Program-made: the position numbers and the translations under genes
NCBI RefSeq assembly: GCF_018588585.1
Contig: NZ_JAEUFG010000002.1
Location: 260,815-324,814 of the forward strand
Source: Bacillus sp. SM2101
GTDB lineage: Bacteria > Bacillota > Bacilli > Bacillales > SM2101
DNA: 64,000 bases
Direction: 5' to 3'
Notes under the pieces: generated by a model
Seen by the model: the letters and a program-made list of their open reading frames with translations, nothing else
Databases searched by the model: none
Told to the model about the DNA's origin: nothing
Shown here: in pieces, positions 45,922 through 55,927 of the stretch
Layout: each line of letters begins with the position of its first letter
How positions within the stretch are numbered: the first letter of the stretch is position 1

Positions 45922-47641
45922 AAAGTGCCTCCTTTCCAAGCTGTGAATGAACAATTCTGTTATAAAGATCTGAATAAGTTAATAAATACTTATGATCCCC
46001 CTCTTGTATGTTACCCTGTTCATCTATTAGTAAGATCTTATCTGCTTGTTTAGCAGTACTAATTTTTTGAGTAATAACAAATGTAGTGCAAGCATACGTT
46101 TTTAACGCTCTTAATAATTTTGACTCAGTATGTACATCCAGCGCACTCGTACTATCGTCTAATAACAACATTTTCGGTTTCCTCACAAGTGCTCTTGCAA
46201 TCGAAATCCGTTGTTTTTGGCCACCTGATAAGTTTATTCCTTTTTGACCTAGCTCTGTTTCATACTTATTCGGAAGCTCCCATATCGTTTCATGAATTTG
46301 AGCGTGTTTAGCGGCTTCAATGATTTCTTCCATAGAAGCATCTTCTTTCCCCCAGCGTATATTTTCTTTAATTGAACCTGTGAATAATAATACTTCTTGA
46401 GGAACGAATCCTATGCTTCTGCGGAGATGTTCAAGCCTCATCGTTTTTATATCGTGATCATCTATAAAAATACTGCCCTTACTCACATCGTAAAGACGAG
46501 GAATAAGTTGAACAATAGATGTTTTACCTGAGCCAGTTGCCCCTAAAATGGCGACTGTTTCTCCAGGGTTTACTTCAAAGGATATATTCTGTATCACCGG
46601 TTCTTGCTTTTCTGGATATTGAAACGAAACATTGCGAAAAGCTACTTTTCCTTCCCTGATTTGCAATGAAGAATTCGTATCAGATGAATTTATTACATCA
46701 ATATCTGTTTGAAGCACTTCTGTAATACGTTCAGCAGATGCACTGGCACGTGAGAAAGCCATAATGATAAACGAGAATACCGATAGAGCAGCTGTAATTC
46801 GAGTCGCATAGTTAACAATTGCAACAACTTCCCCGACTGCTACATCTCCTGCAATTACACCTGTATTCCCATACCAAAGAACAGCAATTACACTAATATT
46901 CATAACTAAAAGTAAGATTGGCACAGTTATTTCTAGCAACCTAAACACTGATGTTGTCTGGCCTCTTAACTCAGCGCTAGCAGTTGAGAATCGATTTGAC
47001 TCGTAATCCTTTCGTACATACGCTTTAATTAATCTCATGCCAGCTAAATTTTCCCTCATTACTCTATTTACAGTGTCTAGCTTTTTCTGCACAGACTGAA
47101 ATAAGTGCCACCCTCTTCTCATAACCCAAAGAAGAAAGATGAACAATACCGGCACACTTGCTAAAAAAATAAGAGCTAGCTTCACATTCACTACGAGTGC
47201 CATAATCGTTCCACCGATTATTAATAACGGTGCACGTAGCATAATTCGCAAGCTCATAAACACTGTATTTTGCACTTGTGTTACATCATTCGTCGTACGG
47301 GTAACGAGTGATGATGTCGGAAACTTATTAAAGTTAGCAAATGAAAAAGATTGAACTTTTTTAAACAATTCCTGCCTCACATCGTAGCCGAAGCTCTGAC
47401 CCACATGCGCAGCATAGAACGTATTAATAATTCCTGATATAAAAGCGATAAACGATAACCCAATCATTAAACCGCCCCACTTCAACACGACAGTCATATC
47501 CTGTTGTTGAATTCCATCATCAATAATTTTCGCCATTAACAACGGTTGCCACAGCTCTACTATTAATTCAATAAGCATAAGCAACAGTGCAATAACAACT
47601 GGGAGACGGTACGGTTTAAGAAATGATAGCACTCTTGGCAT
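45899..47641 (-). CDS. yfiB: ABC exporter half-transporter YfiB (degenerate NBD)
   Basis: 580 residues with six membrane helices, then Walker A GATGSGKTSIVQLI, signature LSGGQKQRISIARAL and Walker B MLLLDDSTSALD, where the catalytic Glu is Asp. The H-loop reads VITQKIST, with Gln in place of His. These losses mark the non-hydrolysing half of heterodimeric exporters. ATG 47641 follows GGAGGA. Order yfiB-yfiC as in B. subtilis. Confidence 0.92.
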   Translation of the reverse strand: MPRVLSFLKPYRLPVVIALLLMLIELIVELWQPLLMAKIIDDGIQQQDMTVVLKWGGLMIGLSFIAFISGIINTFYAAHVGQSFGYDVRQELFKKVQSFSFANFNKFPTSSLVTRTTNDVTQVQNTVFMSLRIMLRAPLLIIGGTIMALVVNVKLALIFLASVPVLFIFLLWVMRRGWHLFQSVQKKLDTVNRVMRENLAGMRLIKAYVRKDYESNRFSTASAELRGQTTSVFRLLEITVPILLLVMNISVIAVLWYGNTGVIAGDVAVGEVVAIVNYATRITAALSVFSFIIMAFSRASASAERITEVLQTDIDVINSSDTNSSLQIREGKVAFRNVSFQYPEKQEPVIQNISFEVNPGETVAILGATGSGKTSIVQLIPRLYDVSKGSIFIDDHDIKTMRLEHLRRSIGFVPQEVLLFTGSIKENIRWGKEDASMEEIIEAAKHAQIHETIWELPNKYETELGQKGINLSGGQKQRISIARALVRKPKMLLLDDSTSALDVHTESKLLRALKTYACTTFVITQKISTAKQADKILLIDEQGNIQEGDHKYLLTYSDLYNRIVHSQLGKEALYDAQATN

Positions 47642-47948
47642 AAATAATCCTCCATACATTACTAATCCGATTTTATATTAAGTTCTATCATACCTTTTCT
47701 ATCTTAATTTTTAAATTATTTTGGATTAGAACTCGAATTGAAATAATGTAGATAACAAGGGAGCTGTTAAGATTCCTTTTGTTCTATGTTACTATTGGTA
47801 AATAATGAGTGGTCACCAGTCATTAAGAGGCACAGGGCAATGAACTTTCTACAATGTAGATGTGGAAGTAGCCGTTAAAATAAATATTATCCATACGATT
47901 AGCTTCTCTTATAATTGTAAAGCTAATCGTCAATATACTGGAGTGAAG

Positions 47949-48422
47949 ATGATGGAACCCAAATTAGTTATAGCAACAAAAGCTGATGCACAAGCTATTT
48001 TTGATATACAAGTAGCTGCATTTACACCCTTATTACATAAGTATAAAGATTATGAAACAAACCCTGCAAATGAAAAAATTGATCGAGTAATTACAAGAAT
48101 TATCGACCCTAACAGAAATTTCTATAAAATCATTGTCAACCAAACACTAATTGGTGGGATATGTATATATTCGAAAGAAGAAACACGATTTTGGATTAGC
48201 CCTATGTTTATTCTCCCATCTTATCAGGGAAATGGGCTAGCTCAAAAAACATTACAATTAATTGAGCAAATGTACCCTCAAGCAAAGAGTTGGGAATTAT
48301 TAACGATCCTAGAGGAAAAGCGTAATTGTTACTTATATGAAAAAATGGGCTATACAAAGATAGGTTTACACAAAAAAATAAACGATAACTTAACACTAGT
48401 TTATTATAAACGGGTAGTTTGA
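47949..48422 (+). CDS. GNAT family N-acetyltransferase
   Basis: About 157 residues starting at tandem ATG codons 47949/47952 after TGGAGTG. The acetyl-CoA motif is ILPSYQGNGLAQKTLQLIE near residue 90, then LLTILEEKRNCYLYEKMGY. Substrate not readable. The stop is followed by a hairpin at 48557-48600. Confidence 0.83.
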   Translation: MMEPKLVIATKADAQAIFDIQVAAFTPLLHKYKDYETNPANEKIDRVITRIIDPNRNFYKIIVNQTLIGGICIYSKEETRFWISPMFILPSYQGNGLAQKTLQLIEQMYPQAKSWELLTILEEKRNCYLYEKMGYTKIGLHKKINDNLTLVYYKRVV

Positions 48423-48556
48423 TAGATTGAAGGGATAAGGAAAGGTGTTTTATTTTTGGAGTAGCTAAACACTTAGCTATTGGAAGCCATTTATACTTCC
48501 GCACATTAGAAATCTATTTAAAAATCAAACAAGCTGGAACAAAGCTTTATATAATT

Positions 48557-48600
48557 AGAATTCAACGAGGTTGAAACTTGATTGCAACTCGTTGAATTCT
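48557..48600. terminator. Terminator between GNAT and aldo/keto reductase genes
   Basis: agaattcaacgag / ctcgttgaattct, a 13-bp perfect stem between convergent genes. Confidence 0.75.
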
Positions 48601-48630
48601 AAAATTGGCTACTTTATATATGTATTTCAA

Positions 48631-49605
48631 TCATTTCACAGAAACATCTCTAGACACCATATCTAATTCATCAAGATGGTTTTGTGACAATTTAAATGTT
48701 AGTGCGCCAATATTTTCTTGTGCATGATGGTTTTTTGTTGCACCAGGAATGGCAACGATTGTTTCCCCATGAAAGTGGATGAGCCAATTTAAAGCAACTT
48801 GACTTGGTGAAACATTGTATTCATCAGCCAAGTTGTCAAGTAAATCAATCAGTGGTTTCGTTCTTTCAAGTGTAGATGTTTTGAAAGAAGAAAAGTGTTT
48901 ACGTGGCCCCGACATATTTTTAATTAAATCTGGATTTTTATGAAATTTCCCTGTGAGTAACCCTTGCTCTAAAGGAGAATACGCAATAAGTGTGATACCG
49001 AGTTCCTTAGCAGCATCTAATATACCGTTCTTCTCAATTCTCCTGTCTAATAAGCTATATTTCACTTGATTAGAAACGAGTGGAAAACCATGTTGATCCA
49101 ATACTTTATGTGCTTCCCGCATTTTCTCCTCATTAAAATTACTTACACCCGCATGACAGATTTTCCCACTTTTCAGCAACTCAGCCATTTCATCCATTTC
49201 AGCCTTAACACTGGAAAAAGAAAATGGTTGATGAACCATATATAAATCTATCTTTCTTCCTTTTAACGCCTTCAGCCTCTCATCAATTGTTTTTGTAATT
49301 GATTTTGCAGTACGCATAGCAGGCCACCATTTTGTAGCAATCAATGCATCATTCGCCTTGTCTCCAAGACCATTCAATGCATCAGCAAGCCCTTCCTCTG
49401 ACTTCCCTTTCCCATACACCTCTGCAGTGTCAAACCAATTAATACCGCCCTCTAAACTAATTTTTACTATTTCTTGAATCTCTTCTTTTTCTAGCACTGG
49501 CCAAAAACGGCCTACCATGCCATTCCCTTTACTAAATTGCCACGTACCAAGTCCCAGTGCAGAAATCTCCAAGTCCGATTTACCTAATTTACGAAGCGGA
49601 ATCAT
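48631..49605 (-). CDS. Aldo/keto reductase
   Basis: 324 residues, NADPH-dependent reductase with TIM-barrel fold. The catalytic tetrad is visible: Asp in WFDTAEVYGKG with its Tyr, Lys in ATKWW and His in YMVHQPF. AYSPLEQGLLTGK and ALNWLIHFHGETIVAIPGAT follow. ATG 49605 opens the standard IPLRKLGKSDLEISALGLG; GTG 49629 is an alternative start. Substrate unknown. Confidence 0.87.
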   Translation of the reverse strand: MIPLRKLGKSDLEISALGLGTWQFSKGNGMVGRFWPVLEKEEIQEIVKISLEGGINWFDTAEVYGKGKSEEGLADALNGLGDKANDALIATKWWPAMRTAKSITKTIDERLKALKGRKIDLYMVHQPFSFSSVKAEMDEMAELLKSGKICHAGVSNFNEEKMREAHKVLDQHGFPLVSNQVKYSLLDRRIEKNGILDAAKELGITLIAYSPLEQGLLTGKFHKNPDLIKNMSGPRKHFSSFKTSTLERTKPLIDLLDNLADEYNVSPSQVALNWLIHFHGETIVAIPGATKNHHAQENIGALTFKLSQNHLDELDMVSRDVSVK

Positions 49606-49629
49606 TGTACTTTCCACCACATTCACCAC

Positions 49630-50090
49630 CCCAATACTGGATATATTTGCTTATTATCATATCATTTAGATATGGTCGTGTATACTATCAACCCTTGTCA
49701 ATCAGCATTCTCTTATGAAATGATAAAAACACTGATTGATATTACGTGGGATTTATCCTTGTTCAATGAAGCTGTATTACCAAGATAGCATTTTTACTAT
49801 CAAAGCTTCGACGTTTTCTCTTTTTAGCCAATTACAGATTCGCTAGTACTGCATGAATAAGAAACGTACTTCCTAATGATATATTCATATTCAAAAAAAA
49901 AAGAACCAACCTGTCTGTTTTTTTGTCTCTTTTTTAAAATTCTGTTGCTATTTTAAATCATGAAAGTTATATGTGGGATCTCATTAATGGTAAATGTAGA
50001 TGCCATAAATGCTTGGTGTATACTTGCTTATATCTTAGAACGACAAGTAACAACCAATTCGAGTGACATTTTATATTTATTACATAGCTA
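49630..50090. other. Intergenic stretch with a degenerate repeat copy
   Basis: No gene seen. Contains dispersed-element copy 11 near 49922-50070 in a worn state. Confidence 0.45.
49922..50070 (-). repeat. Dispersed MITE-like element, copy 11 (degenerate)
   Basis: gtctcttttttaaaattctg plus ttgctattttaa keeps the family tip in reverse; the rest is weakly similar. Confidence 0.4.
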
Positions 50091-50546
50091 CTATTTTGAG
50101 TAGCCTGATCTATTTAATGTAAGTTTTGATTTTCTAATTACTTGATTGATTACTTCCGAAAACACAAGGCCAATGGCAATAGCACCTGAAATCATAAATG
50201 CCTTAGCTGCTAAATTTATTGCAGTATTATAATCATTTTGAACAAAATTCCTCATTGCATCATAGGCTAACCCACCTGGTACTAAAGGGATAATTCCAGA
50301 TACGATAAAAACAATAATTGGTGTTTTATACATTCTGGAAAAAATCTGACTCATTACAGCAACTACAAACGATGCTACAACTGTTGAAAATACTGAATCG
50401 ATATCATTACCCGTTAACAAGACATAAATGATCCATCCTAACATCCCAACAAAGCCACACTTAATCAACGATTTTCTTGGAACATTAAACATAATGCCAA
50501 AGGCTGCTGCTGCAACAAAACTTGTTACAAGTTGTTCTATAATCAT
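50091..50546 (-). CDS. Threonine/serine exporter family protein, small (YjjB-like) subunit
   Basis: 151 residues with four or five hydrophobic segments: FVAAAAFGIMFNVPRKSLI at the start and VSGIIPLVPGGLAYDAM, the family's PLVPG motif. It corresponds to the C-terminal (DUF3815-type) half of ThrE. It follows the larger subunit by 15 bases. The two together should form the exporter that is one chain in Corynebacterium ThrE. Confidence 0.85.
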   Translation of the reverse strand: MIIEQLVTSFVAAAAFGIMFNVPRKSLIKCGFVGMLGWIIYVLLTGNDIDSVFSTVVASFVVAVMSQIFSRMYKTPIIVFIVSGIIPLVPGGLAYDAMRNFVQNDYNTAINLAAKAFMISGAIAIGLVFSEVINQVIRKSKLTLNRSGYSK

Positions 50547-50561
50547 TCTTACAGCCCCTTT

Positions 50562-51323
50562 CTAAAAGATCATAAACACCACTGCTATCCCCGAACCAAT
50601 TGCAAATGCAGTTAATAAGGCTTCTGCACTTTTTGCTAAGCCTGACATGAGGTGACCAGCCATTAAATCTCTTACAGCATTCGTTAAGAGCAAACCAGGA
50701 ACTAATGGCATAACTGAACCTATTATAATTTTATCGAGTTCATACCCAAGCTCAATTTGCACAAACAATAAAGCTAACAAACCAATAATGACTGAAGATG
50801 TGAACTCAGCAAAAAACTTTATAGGGACTAGCCTATGTAAATAAATCACAAAAAACAAGCCCACACCACCAGCAATAAATGCTGGTATGAAATCTCGCCA
50901 CTCTCCGTCAAACATAATTAAAAAGCAACCGCTGGTAAAAGCTGCAGCTAAAATTTGCACAAAAAATGGAAAAGCTACATTGGACTGTTCTATTTCTCTT
51001 AATGATTGATATGCCTGCTCAATAGTTAATTCACCACTGCTAATTTGCCTTGAAATACTATTAACTAAAGTAACTTTATGCAAATCTGTCGTTCTTTCAG
51101 AAATTCTAACTAGCTTAGTCTTAGTCGGATCTACCCCTTCAATTGATAAAATGATGACAGTTGGAGTAACAAAGCTATGTGATTCCTTCACATCAAAAGC
51201 TCTTGCGATACGCGTCATCGTATCTTCAACCCGATAAGTTTCAGCACCACTTTGTAACATTATTTTTCCTGCAAGTAGACATACTTCCATAATGTCATAC
51301 GTCTCATTTATTTGATTATTCAT
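50562..51323 (-). CDS. Threonine/serine exporter family protein, large (YjjP-like) subunit
   Basis: 253 residues. A cytoplasmic N-terminal domain (LAGKIMLQSGAETYRVEDTM and THSFV-like SHSFVTPTVIILS) precedes about five membrane helices with GSVMPLVPGLLLTNAVRDL. This is the DUF1212 half of ThrE. ATG 51323 follows GGAGAG; a longer frame from 51368 would start inside the structured leader. First gene of a two-gene operon downstream of that leader. Confidence 0.85.
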   Translation of the reverse strand: MNNQINETYDIMEVCLLAGKIMLQSGAETYRVEDTMTRIARAFDVKESHSFVTPTVIILSIEGVDPTKTKLVRISERTTDLHKVTLVNSISRQISSGELTIEQAYQSLREIEQSNVAFPFFVQILAAAFTSGCFLIMFDGEWRDFIPAFIAGGVGLFFVIYLHRLVPIKFFAEFTSSVIIGLLALLFVQIELGYELDKIIIGSVMPLVPGLLLTNAVRDLMAGHLMSGLAKSAEALLTAFAIGSGIAVVFMIF

Positions 51324-51353
51324 TTCCATTCTCTCCAATAAAAGAAGCGTAAG

Positions 51354-51504
51354 CACCTTCAATTCCACCTAAATACGAGACCTCGTCCTCTGATGACAAC
51401 GGTGGTATGTTGCCATCCTGCCTCTCCCCAGTAATGCCCTATAATCGCATTACACCTGCAGGCGCTGGAATTGGTGAAGTCCCCCCGAGTGGAACGTGCC
51501 CGAA
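51354..51504 (-). ncRNA. Candidate structured leader RNA of the threonine/serine exporter operon
   Basis: Read on the minus strand this unusually GC-rich segment folds into: P1, CAATTCCA (51473-51466) with TGGAATTG (51367-51360); P2, CCTGC (51462-51458) plus GTAATGC (51453-51447) with GCATTAC (51437-51431) plus GCAGG (51421-51417), enclosing a 4x9 internal loop containing tggggagag; P3, GATGGCAAC with GTTGTCATC (51417-51392), where the one non-Watson-Crick position is a G-U pair on this strand only; P4, ACGAG/CTCGT (51386-51375). A further 5' hairpin (gttcc/gggac) lies beyond P1. The GC-rich conserved-looking loops and position directly ahead of the operon fit a riboswitch-like element. Not assigned to a known class. 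Confidence 0.55.
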
Positions 51505-51655
51505 CTAAATATCGTATCTTGTATCGTTAATTTAATTAAAAATTTATACATAATAATACTGTTTACACGTAAGTATCATCATTTGTTTTTCAAGTTTAAA
51601 TGAAAAACATACATAAAATCAACACCATACTAAAATTAATTGTTAAAAACAAAAC

Positions 51656-51680
51656 AAGCAGACCCTATCAGGATCTGCTT
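51656..51680 (-). terminator. Terminator of the ZIP transporter gene
   Basis: aagcagaccc / ggatctgctt with one mismatch, followed on the minus strand by gttttgtttttaac. Confidence 0.75.
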
Positions 51681-51690
51681 CTCACCTCTG

Positions 51691-52506
51691 TTACCCTAAC
51701 GCTACGTCCAAAATCATCATGACGACAAAGCCACCCATTAGTCCAAGTGTAGCCAAATCTGTGCTGCCAGATGATTGAGATTCTGGAATAAGTTCTTCAA
51801 CGACAACAAAAATCATCGCACCTGCTGCAAAAGCTAACGCATATGGAAGAATAGGTTGAACGAGTAAAACAGCTGCTGCACCAATGACAGCTGCAATCGG
51901 CTCAACAATTGCTGAGAGCTGTCCGTAATGAAATGCTCGTGCCCTAGACATCCCTTCCCCTCTTAATGGAACTGAAAGAGCAGCTCCTTCCGGCATATTT
52001 TGAATACCAATTCCTATTGCAAGACCAATCGCACCAATTAAAGATGCTTCACCAATCCCCAACGAAGCAGCACCAAAAGCTACACCTATCGCAAGACCTT
52101 CAGGGATGTTATGTAACATTATAGCTAAAAATAACAGTGTAGATTTCTGAAACTTCGTTTCGGGGCCTTCTGCTTTTTCTTTTCTCTCACCTAAATGCAA
52201 ATGTGGCACGATAAAGTCTAATAACCGTATAAACAACCCACCTAGTAAAAAACCAATGGCTGGTGCTAACCAAGGAATTTGACCATTCTGTTCACTAAAT
52301 TCAATCGATGGAGCTAATAGCGACCAAAAAGACGCAGCAATCATTACACCCGCTGCAAAACCTAACATCATATTTAAAATATGCTTATCAATTTTTCTAA
52401 AAAAGAAAACTGTCGCTGCTCCTAGCGCAGTTAACCCCCATGTAAGCATGCCACCTAATAACGCTTGTACCGTTGGATTTAATGAACTAAACCAATCCAA
52501 AAACAT
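51691..52506 (-). CDS. ZIP family metal transporter
   Basis: 271 residues with eight hydrophobic helices. The metal-binding helix 4 reads LAIMLHNIPEGLAIGVAFG (HNxPEG) and helix 5 GIGIQNMPEGAALSVPL; a His-containing loop (PHLHLGE) sits between helices 3 and 4. It moves zinc or other divalent metals across the membrane, usually inward. ATG 52506 follows AAAGGA. Confidence 0.88.
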   Translation of the reverse strand: MFLDWFSSLNPTVQALLGGMLTWGLTALGAATVFFFRKIDKHILNMMLGFAAGVMIAASFWSLLAPSIEFSEQNGQIPWLAPAIGFLLGGLFIRLLDFIVPHLHLGERKEKAEGPETKFQKSTLLFLAIMLHNIPEGLAIGVAFGAASLGIGEASLIGAIGLAIGIGIQNMPEGAALSVPLRGEGMSRARAFHYGQLSAIVEPIAAVIGAAAVLLVQPILPYALAFAAGAMIFVVVEELIPESQSSGSTDLATLGLMGGFVVMMILDVALG

Positions 52507-52618
52507 GATAATCAGTCCTTTCAACCCATAAAAAATTCGACTCAAATCACTAAAAATAGACAATTATTCTTAACTTAAATTATACACCCTTCACTATCTA
52601 TTTTAAAATGTAGAACAT

Positions 52619-52740
52619 TCTAAGGCTATTTTCTTAAGCTTTGTCTTTTTTGCACTTATATTTGAGCAACTAAATGTATGATAAAATGTTAATAGTCAAT
52701 AGAGACGAAAAGATGCACCGACGAATATTTACATTCATGC
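52619..52740 (-). repeat. Dispersed MITE-like element, degenerate copy
   Basis: taaggctattttcttaagct plus ttgtctttttt retains the family tip; the inner sequence is diverged. Confidence 0.4.
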
Positions 52741-52770
52741 TCAGCTCTTATTATGAAAAGTACTTAATGC

Positions 52771-52808
52771 AAAAAGAAACTTCCCAATATAAATGAGAAG
52801 TTTCTTTT
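52771..52808 (-). terminator. Terminator of the MFS gene
   Basis: aaaaagaaacttc / gaagtttctttt stem, 24 bases past the stop codon at 52833. Confidence 0.75.
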
Positions 52809-52832
52809 AATATTCCTTTAAAATTATTGCCC

Positions 52833-54026
52833 CTAAGATGATACTGAATGCTGCTGAGCAATTTTATTTTTTCGACCTTCAAATAATGTAGCTATTATCG
52901 CTATTACTAGAAAGATACTGGATATTTGGAACAATGTAGCTATATCAAAAAACGTTGCTAAAATACCAAATACTAATCCACCTAAACCAATACCAAGGTC
53001 AATAGCTGAAAACAGCATTCCATTCGCTACACCTCGACGATTAGGAGGTGTTTTAGATAACGTCCACGATTGTAATGTTGGAATTAATGATCCAAAACCA
53101 ATTCCAAATAAGATACCTGAAATAATAATAAATAAATTAGAGTAAGCCATTGATAGTACCCATAACCCAATAAAGGTTAACGTAAGACAGCTTAACACAA
53201 TTCCCATTGGACCATTTTTATCAAACCATTTTCCAGCAATTGGTCGAGAAATAGTCGCCATTATCGCATTAAACAAATAAAATAGAAAAATTTGATCTAT
53301 ACCACGTTCTTCTCCAAATATGACGATAAATGTTACAACAGAACCGTAGCCAAATGTTGCGATGATAGTTATAAAAGCTGGATACCAGCTAGATTTTTCA
53401 ACTAATGAGCCCAAATAAGAAAACTTTAAGTCTTCTTTTTTTGTTGCTTTAACTGTATCTGGAGTTTGGTAACGAATAAGAAATAATAAACAAATAGAGA
53501 TAAGTCCTAATATTGCAGAAATATATATAAGGTTAGAAAATGATGTAACTTGAAATAAATAAATTCCTAGACTTGGAGCGATAATCATTCCAAGCGTAAT
53601 AGAAAGGCCAAAATATCCTAACCCTTCCCCTAAACGAGAACTAGGTACAATATCTGAAGCTACCGTTCCATTGACCGTTGTAGACCATCCCCAAGCAAGC
53701 CCGTGTAAAAACCTAAAAACCAAAAAAAGGACAACTAATTGAGATACTGGATATAGTAACGTAACTATTAATAAAGAGATGACACCTATTAGCACAAGTG
53801 ACTTTCTTTCCTTATATTCAAGCATATACCCAATAAACGGACGACTCAATACAGCACCTATTGAAAACAACGCTGTAACTAAGCCAATTTCTAATCCTGA
53901 CGCACCTATTGACTTAATATATGGAGGTAACGTTGGAATCAACATTTGAAACGACATGAAAACAAATAAGTTACCTAACATAAGCATAATATACGATTTA
54001 GTCCATAAAGGCTCTTTAGCTTTCAT
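52833..54026 (-). CDS. MFS transporter (drug-efflux type)
   Basis: 397 residues, 12 hydrophobic segments. The loop 2-3 motif is RPFIGYMLEYKERKSLVLIG and motif C-like GLGYFGLSITLGMIIAPSLG lies in helix 5, which marks the proton-antiport drug exporters. ATG 54026 follows GGGAGGGATG; the frame runs on to 54068 across that site. Substrate unknown. Confidence 0.85.
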   Translation of the reverse strand: MKAKEPLWTKSYIMLMLGNLFVFMSFQMLIPTLPPYIKSIGASGLEIGLVTALFSIGAVLSRPFIGYMLEYKERKSLVLIGVISLLIVTLLYPVSQLVVLFLVFRFLHGLAWGWSTTVNGTVASDIVPSSRLGEGLGYFGLSITLGMIIAPSLGIYLFQVTSFSNLIYISAILGLISICLLFLIRYQTPDTVKATKKEDLKFSYLGSLVEKSSWYPAFITIIATFGYGSVVTFIVIFGEERGIDQIFLFYLFNAIMATISRPIAGKWFDKNGPMGIVLSCLTLTFIGLWVLSMAYSNLFIIISGILFGIGFGSLIPTLQSWTLSKTPPNRRGVANGMLFSAIDLGIGLGGLVFGILATFFDIATLFQISSIFLVIAIIATLFEGRKNKIAQQHSVSS

Positions 54027-54068
54027 CACTTCATCCCTCCCCCAAAACTTATAACGATTTATAACCAA

Positions 54069-54534
54069 AAAAAGATACTCCCTTTATCAAGATTGTTGTC
54101 GCAACAAACCCAAGAACGAGAGCAATTTTTTATCGAAATATTCATCTTACACCTAAACAATAATAAAACTCTAACACTTATAAACAATTAAATCAAATTT
54201 GCGGTCTTACCTCAATTGCGTTAATCCGGTGATGTGTAATAGTTACATATAGAAGAAGTTATAGATGTTGTCATCTAATGTTTTCGAGGATAAGCTATCG
54301 TATAGTTTAGTTGTTCCTTAAGCGACTTTTATTTTTATAGAAAACCAACCATCCTAAAGTCAGCAAGTTATTGTAAACATAAATTTTCAAACCAAAAATT
54401 AATTACAATCTCAACAAACTCTACGAAAATAAGCCTACTGTTTTGAAGAAAACACCCGTTAAAGGATCCTTATTAGTGCTTGTAATCGTCATTATGGTAA
54501 GATGAAAATATACATAAAAAGGGGATGATAGTTA
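54069..54534. other. Divergent region between MFS and pepT
   Basis: No gene seen. Contains dispersed-element copy 12 near 54270-54438 and the pepT promoter region. Confidence 0.5.
54270..54438 (+). repeat. Dispersed MITE-like element, copy 12 (diverged)
   Basis: Ends aatctcaacaaactctacg plus aaaataagcctac, a worn version of the conserved right tip. Confidence 0.45.
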
Positions 54535-55773
54535 ATGTTGAAGAATGAAATGATCGAACGATTTACTTCTTATGTAAAAGTGGATACTCAGTCCAATGAA
54601 GAGAGTCAAACATGTCCTTCAACTCCTGGTCAGCTGACACTTGCTAATATGTTAGTAGATGAACTAAAGGAAATTGGCATGGAGGAAGTTTCAATTGATG
54701 AAAATGGTTATGTTATGGCTACTCTCCCATCCAATACTGATAAAGAAGTCCCAACGATTGGCTTTTTAGCACATGTTGATACTGCAACTGACTTTACTGG
54801 TACAGGTGTAAATCCACAGATTGTTGAAAGCTATGATGGAAACGATATTGTTTTAAATGAAAAATTACATATCACACTTTCTCCAAAGGACTTTCCTTAT
54901 CTAGCTGACTACAAAGGACATACACTCATTACAACAGATGGTACGACTTTACTGGGAGCTGATAATAAGGCTGGTATTGCAGAAATTATGACCGCAATGG
55001 CTTATTTAATTAAGCACCCAGAAATCAAACATGGTAAAATTCGAGTAGCATTTACACCTGATGAAGAAATTGGTAGAGGACCTCATAAGTTTAATGTTGA
55101 TGCATTTAATGCTACATATGCTTATACGATTGACGGAGGGCCACTAGGAGAACTTCAATACGAAAGCTTTAATGCAGCAGGAGCAAAAGTTAAAGTAAAA
55201 GGAAACAATATACATCCAGGCTCTGCCAAAGGAAAAATGGTCAATTCCGCTAAGATTGCAATGGAGTTTAATCGACGCCTTCCAAAAGAGGAATCACCTG
55301 AATACACAGATGGATACGAAGGGTTTTACCATCTCATTTCCATTGAAGGAGACGTTGAGCACACTGTATTAAATTATATTATCCGTGACTTTGATAGAGA
55401 AAAATTTAATGCTAGAAAAGCTATGATTCAAAAGATTACTGATGAACTCAAAGCGGAATATGGAAATGACAATATTATTTTAGAAATGAATGATCAATAT
55501 TACAACATGAGAGAAAAAATTGAACCCGTTAAAGAAATCATTGACATTGCACATGAAGCAATGGAAAAGCTTGAAATTAAACCAATTATAGAACCAATTC
55601 GTGGTGGTACGGATGGTTCGCAACTCTCATACATGGGACTGCCTACACCTAATATCTTTACAGGTGGTGAAAACTTCCACGGTAAATATGAGTTTATCTC
55701 GGTGGAAAATATGCTTAAAGCAACAAATGTAATTGTAGAAATAGCCAAATCATTTGAAGAAAAAGCTAAATAA
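54535..55773 (+). CDS. pepT: Peptidase T (tripeptidase)
   Basis: 412 residues, M20 zinc peptidase removing N-terminal residues from tripeptides. Metal ligands are recognisable: HVDTA near residue 79, [14 protein letters not shown] near 140, DEEIGRG near 175 and the final His in [21 protein letters not shown] segment ([14 protein letters not shown]) is present. AAAAGGGG precedes the ATG. Monocistronic with a strong terminator. Confidence 0.95.
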   Translation: MLKNEMIERFTSYVKVDTQSNEESQTCPSTPGQLTLANMLVDELKEIGMEEVSIDENGYVMATLPSNTDKEVPTIGFLAHVDTATDFTGTGVNPQIVESYDGNDIVLNEKLHITLSPKDFPYLADYKGHTLITTDGTTLLGADNKAGIAEIMTAMAYLIKHPEIKHGKIRVAFTPDEEIGRGPHKFNVDAFNATYAYTIDGGPLGELQYESFNAAGAKVKVKGNNIHPGSAKGKMVNSAKIAMEFNRRLPKEESPEYTDGYEGFYHLISIEGDVEHTVLNYIIRDFDREKFNARKAMIQKITDELKAEYGNDNIILEMNDQYYNMREKIEPVKEIIDIAHEAMEKLEIKPIIEPIRGGTDGSQLSYMGLPTPNIFTGGENFHGKYEFISVENMLKATNVIVEIAKSFEEKAK

Positions 55774-55797
55774 ATGCATTATTAAGCGAGCAAAAAA

Positions 55798-55830
55798 GCT
55801 TCTACTTCGTATAATTACAAAGTAGAAGCT
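55798..55830 (+). terminator. Terminator of pepT
   Basis: agcttctactt / aagtagaagct, 11-bp perfect stem followed by agttttttaa. Confidence 0.85.
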
Positions 55831-55927
55831 AGTTTTTTAAAATCACTATCTCGTGAATATGGATATCCTCCTTACATAGCAGAAAAGCAAGTATGCCATT
55901 TATAGGCTGACTACCAATCCCATTATT

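Noticed and set aside
51392..51400. Hammerhead-like ctgatga on the plus strand
   Set aside because: The following stem is not succeeded by the required GAAA core, so the ribozyme cannot be formed.
51470..51504. T-box-like sequence gtggaacgtgc on the plus strand
   Set aside because: The 14-base T-box is not intact, the plus-strand fold has an A-C mismatch, and no plus-strand gene lies downstream.
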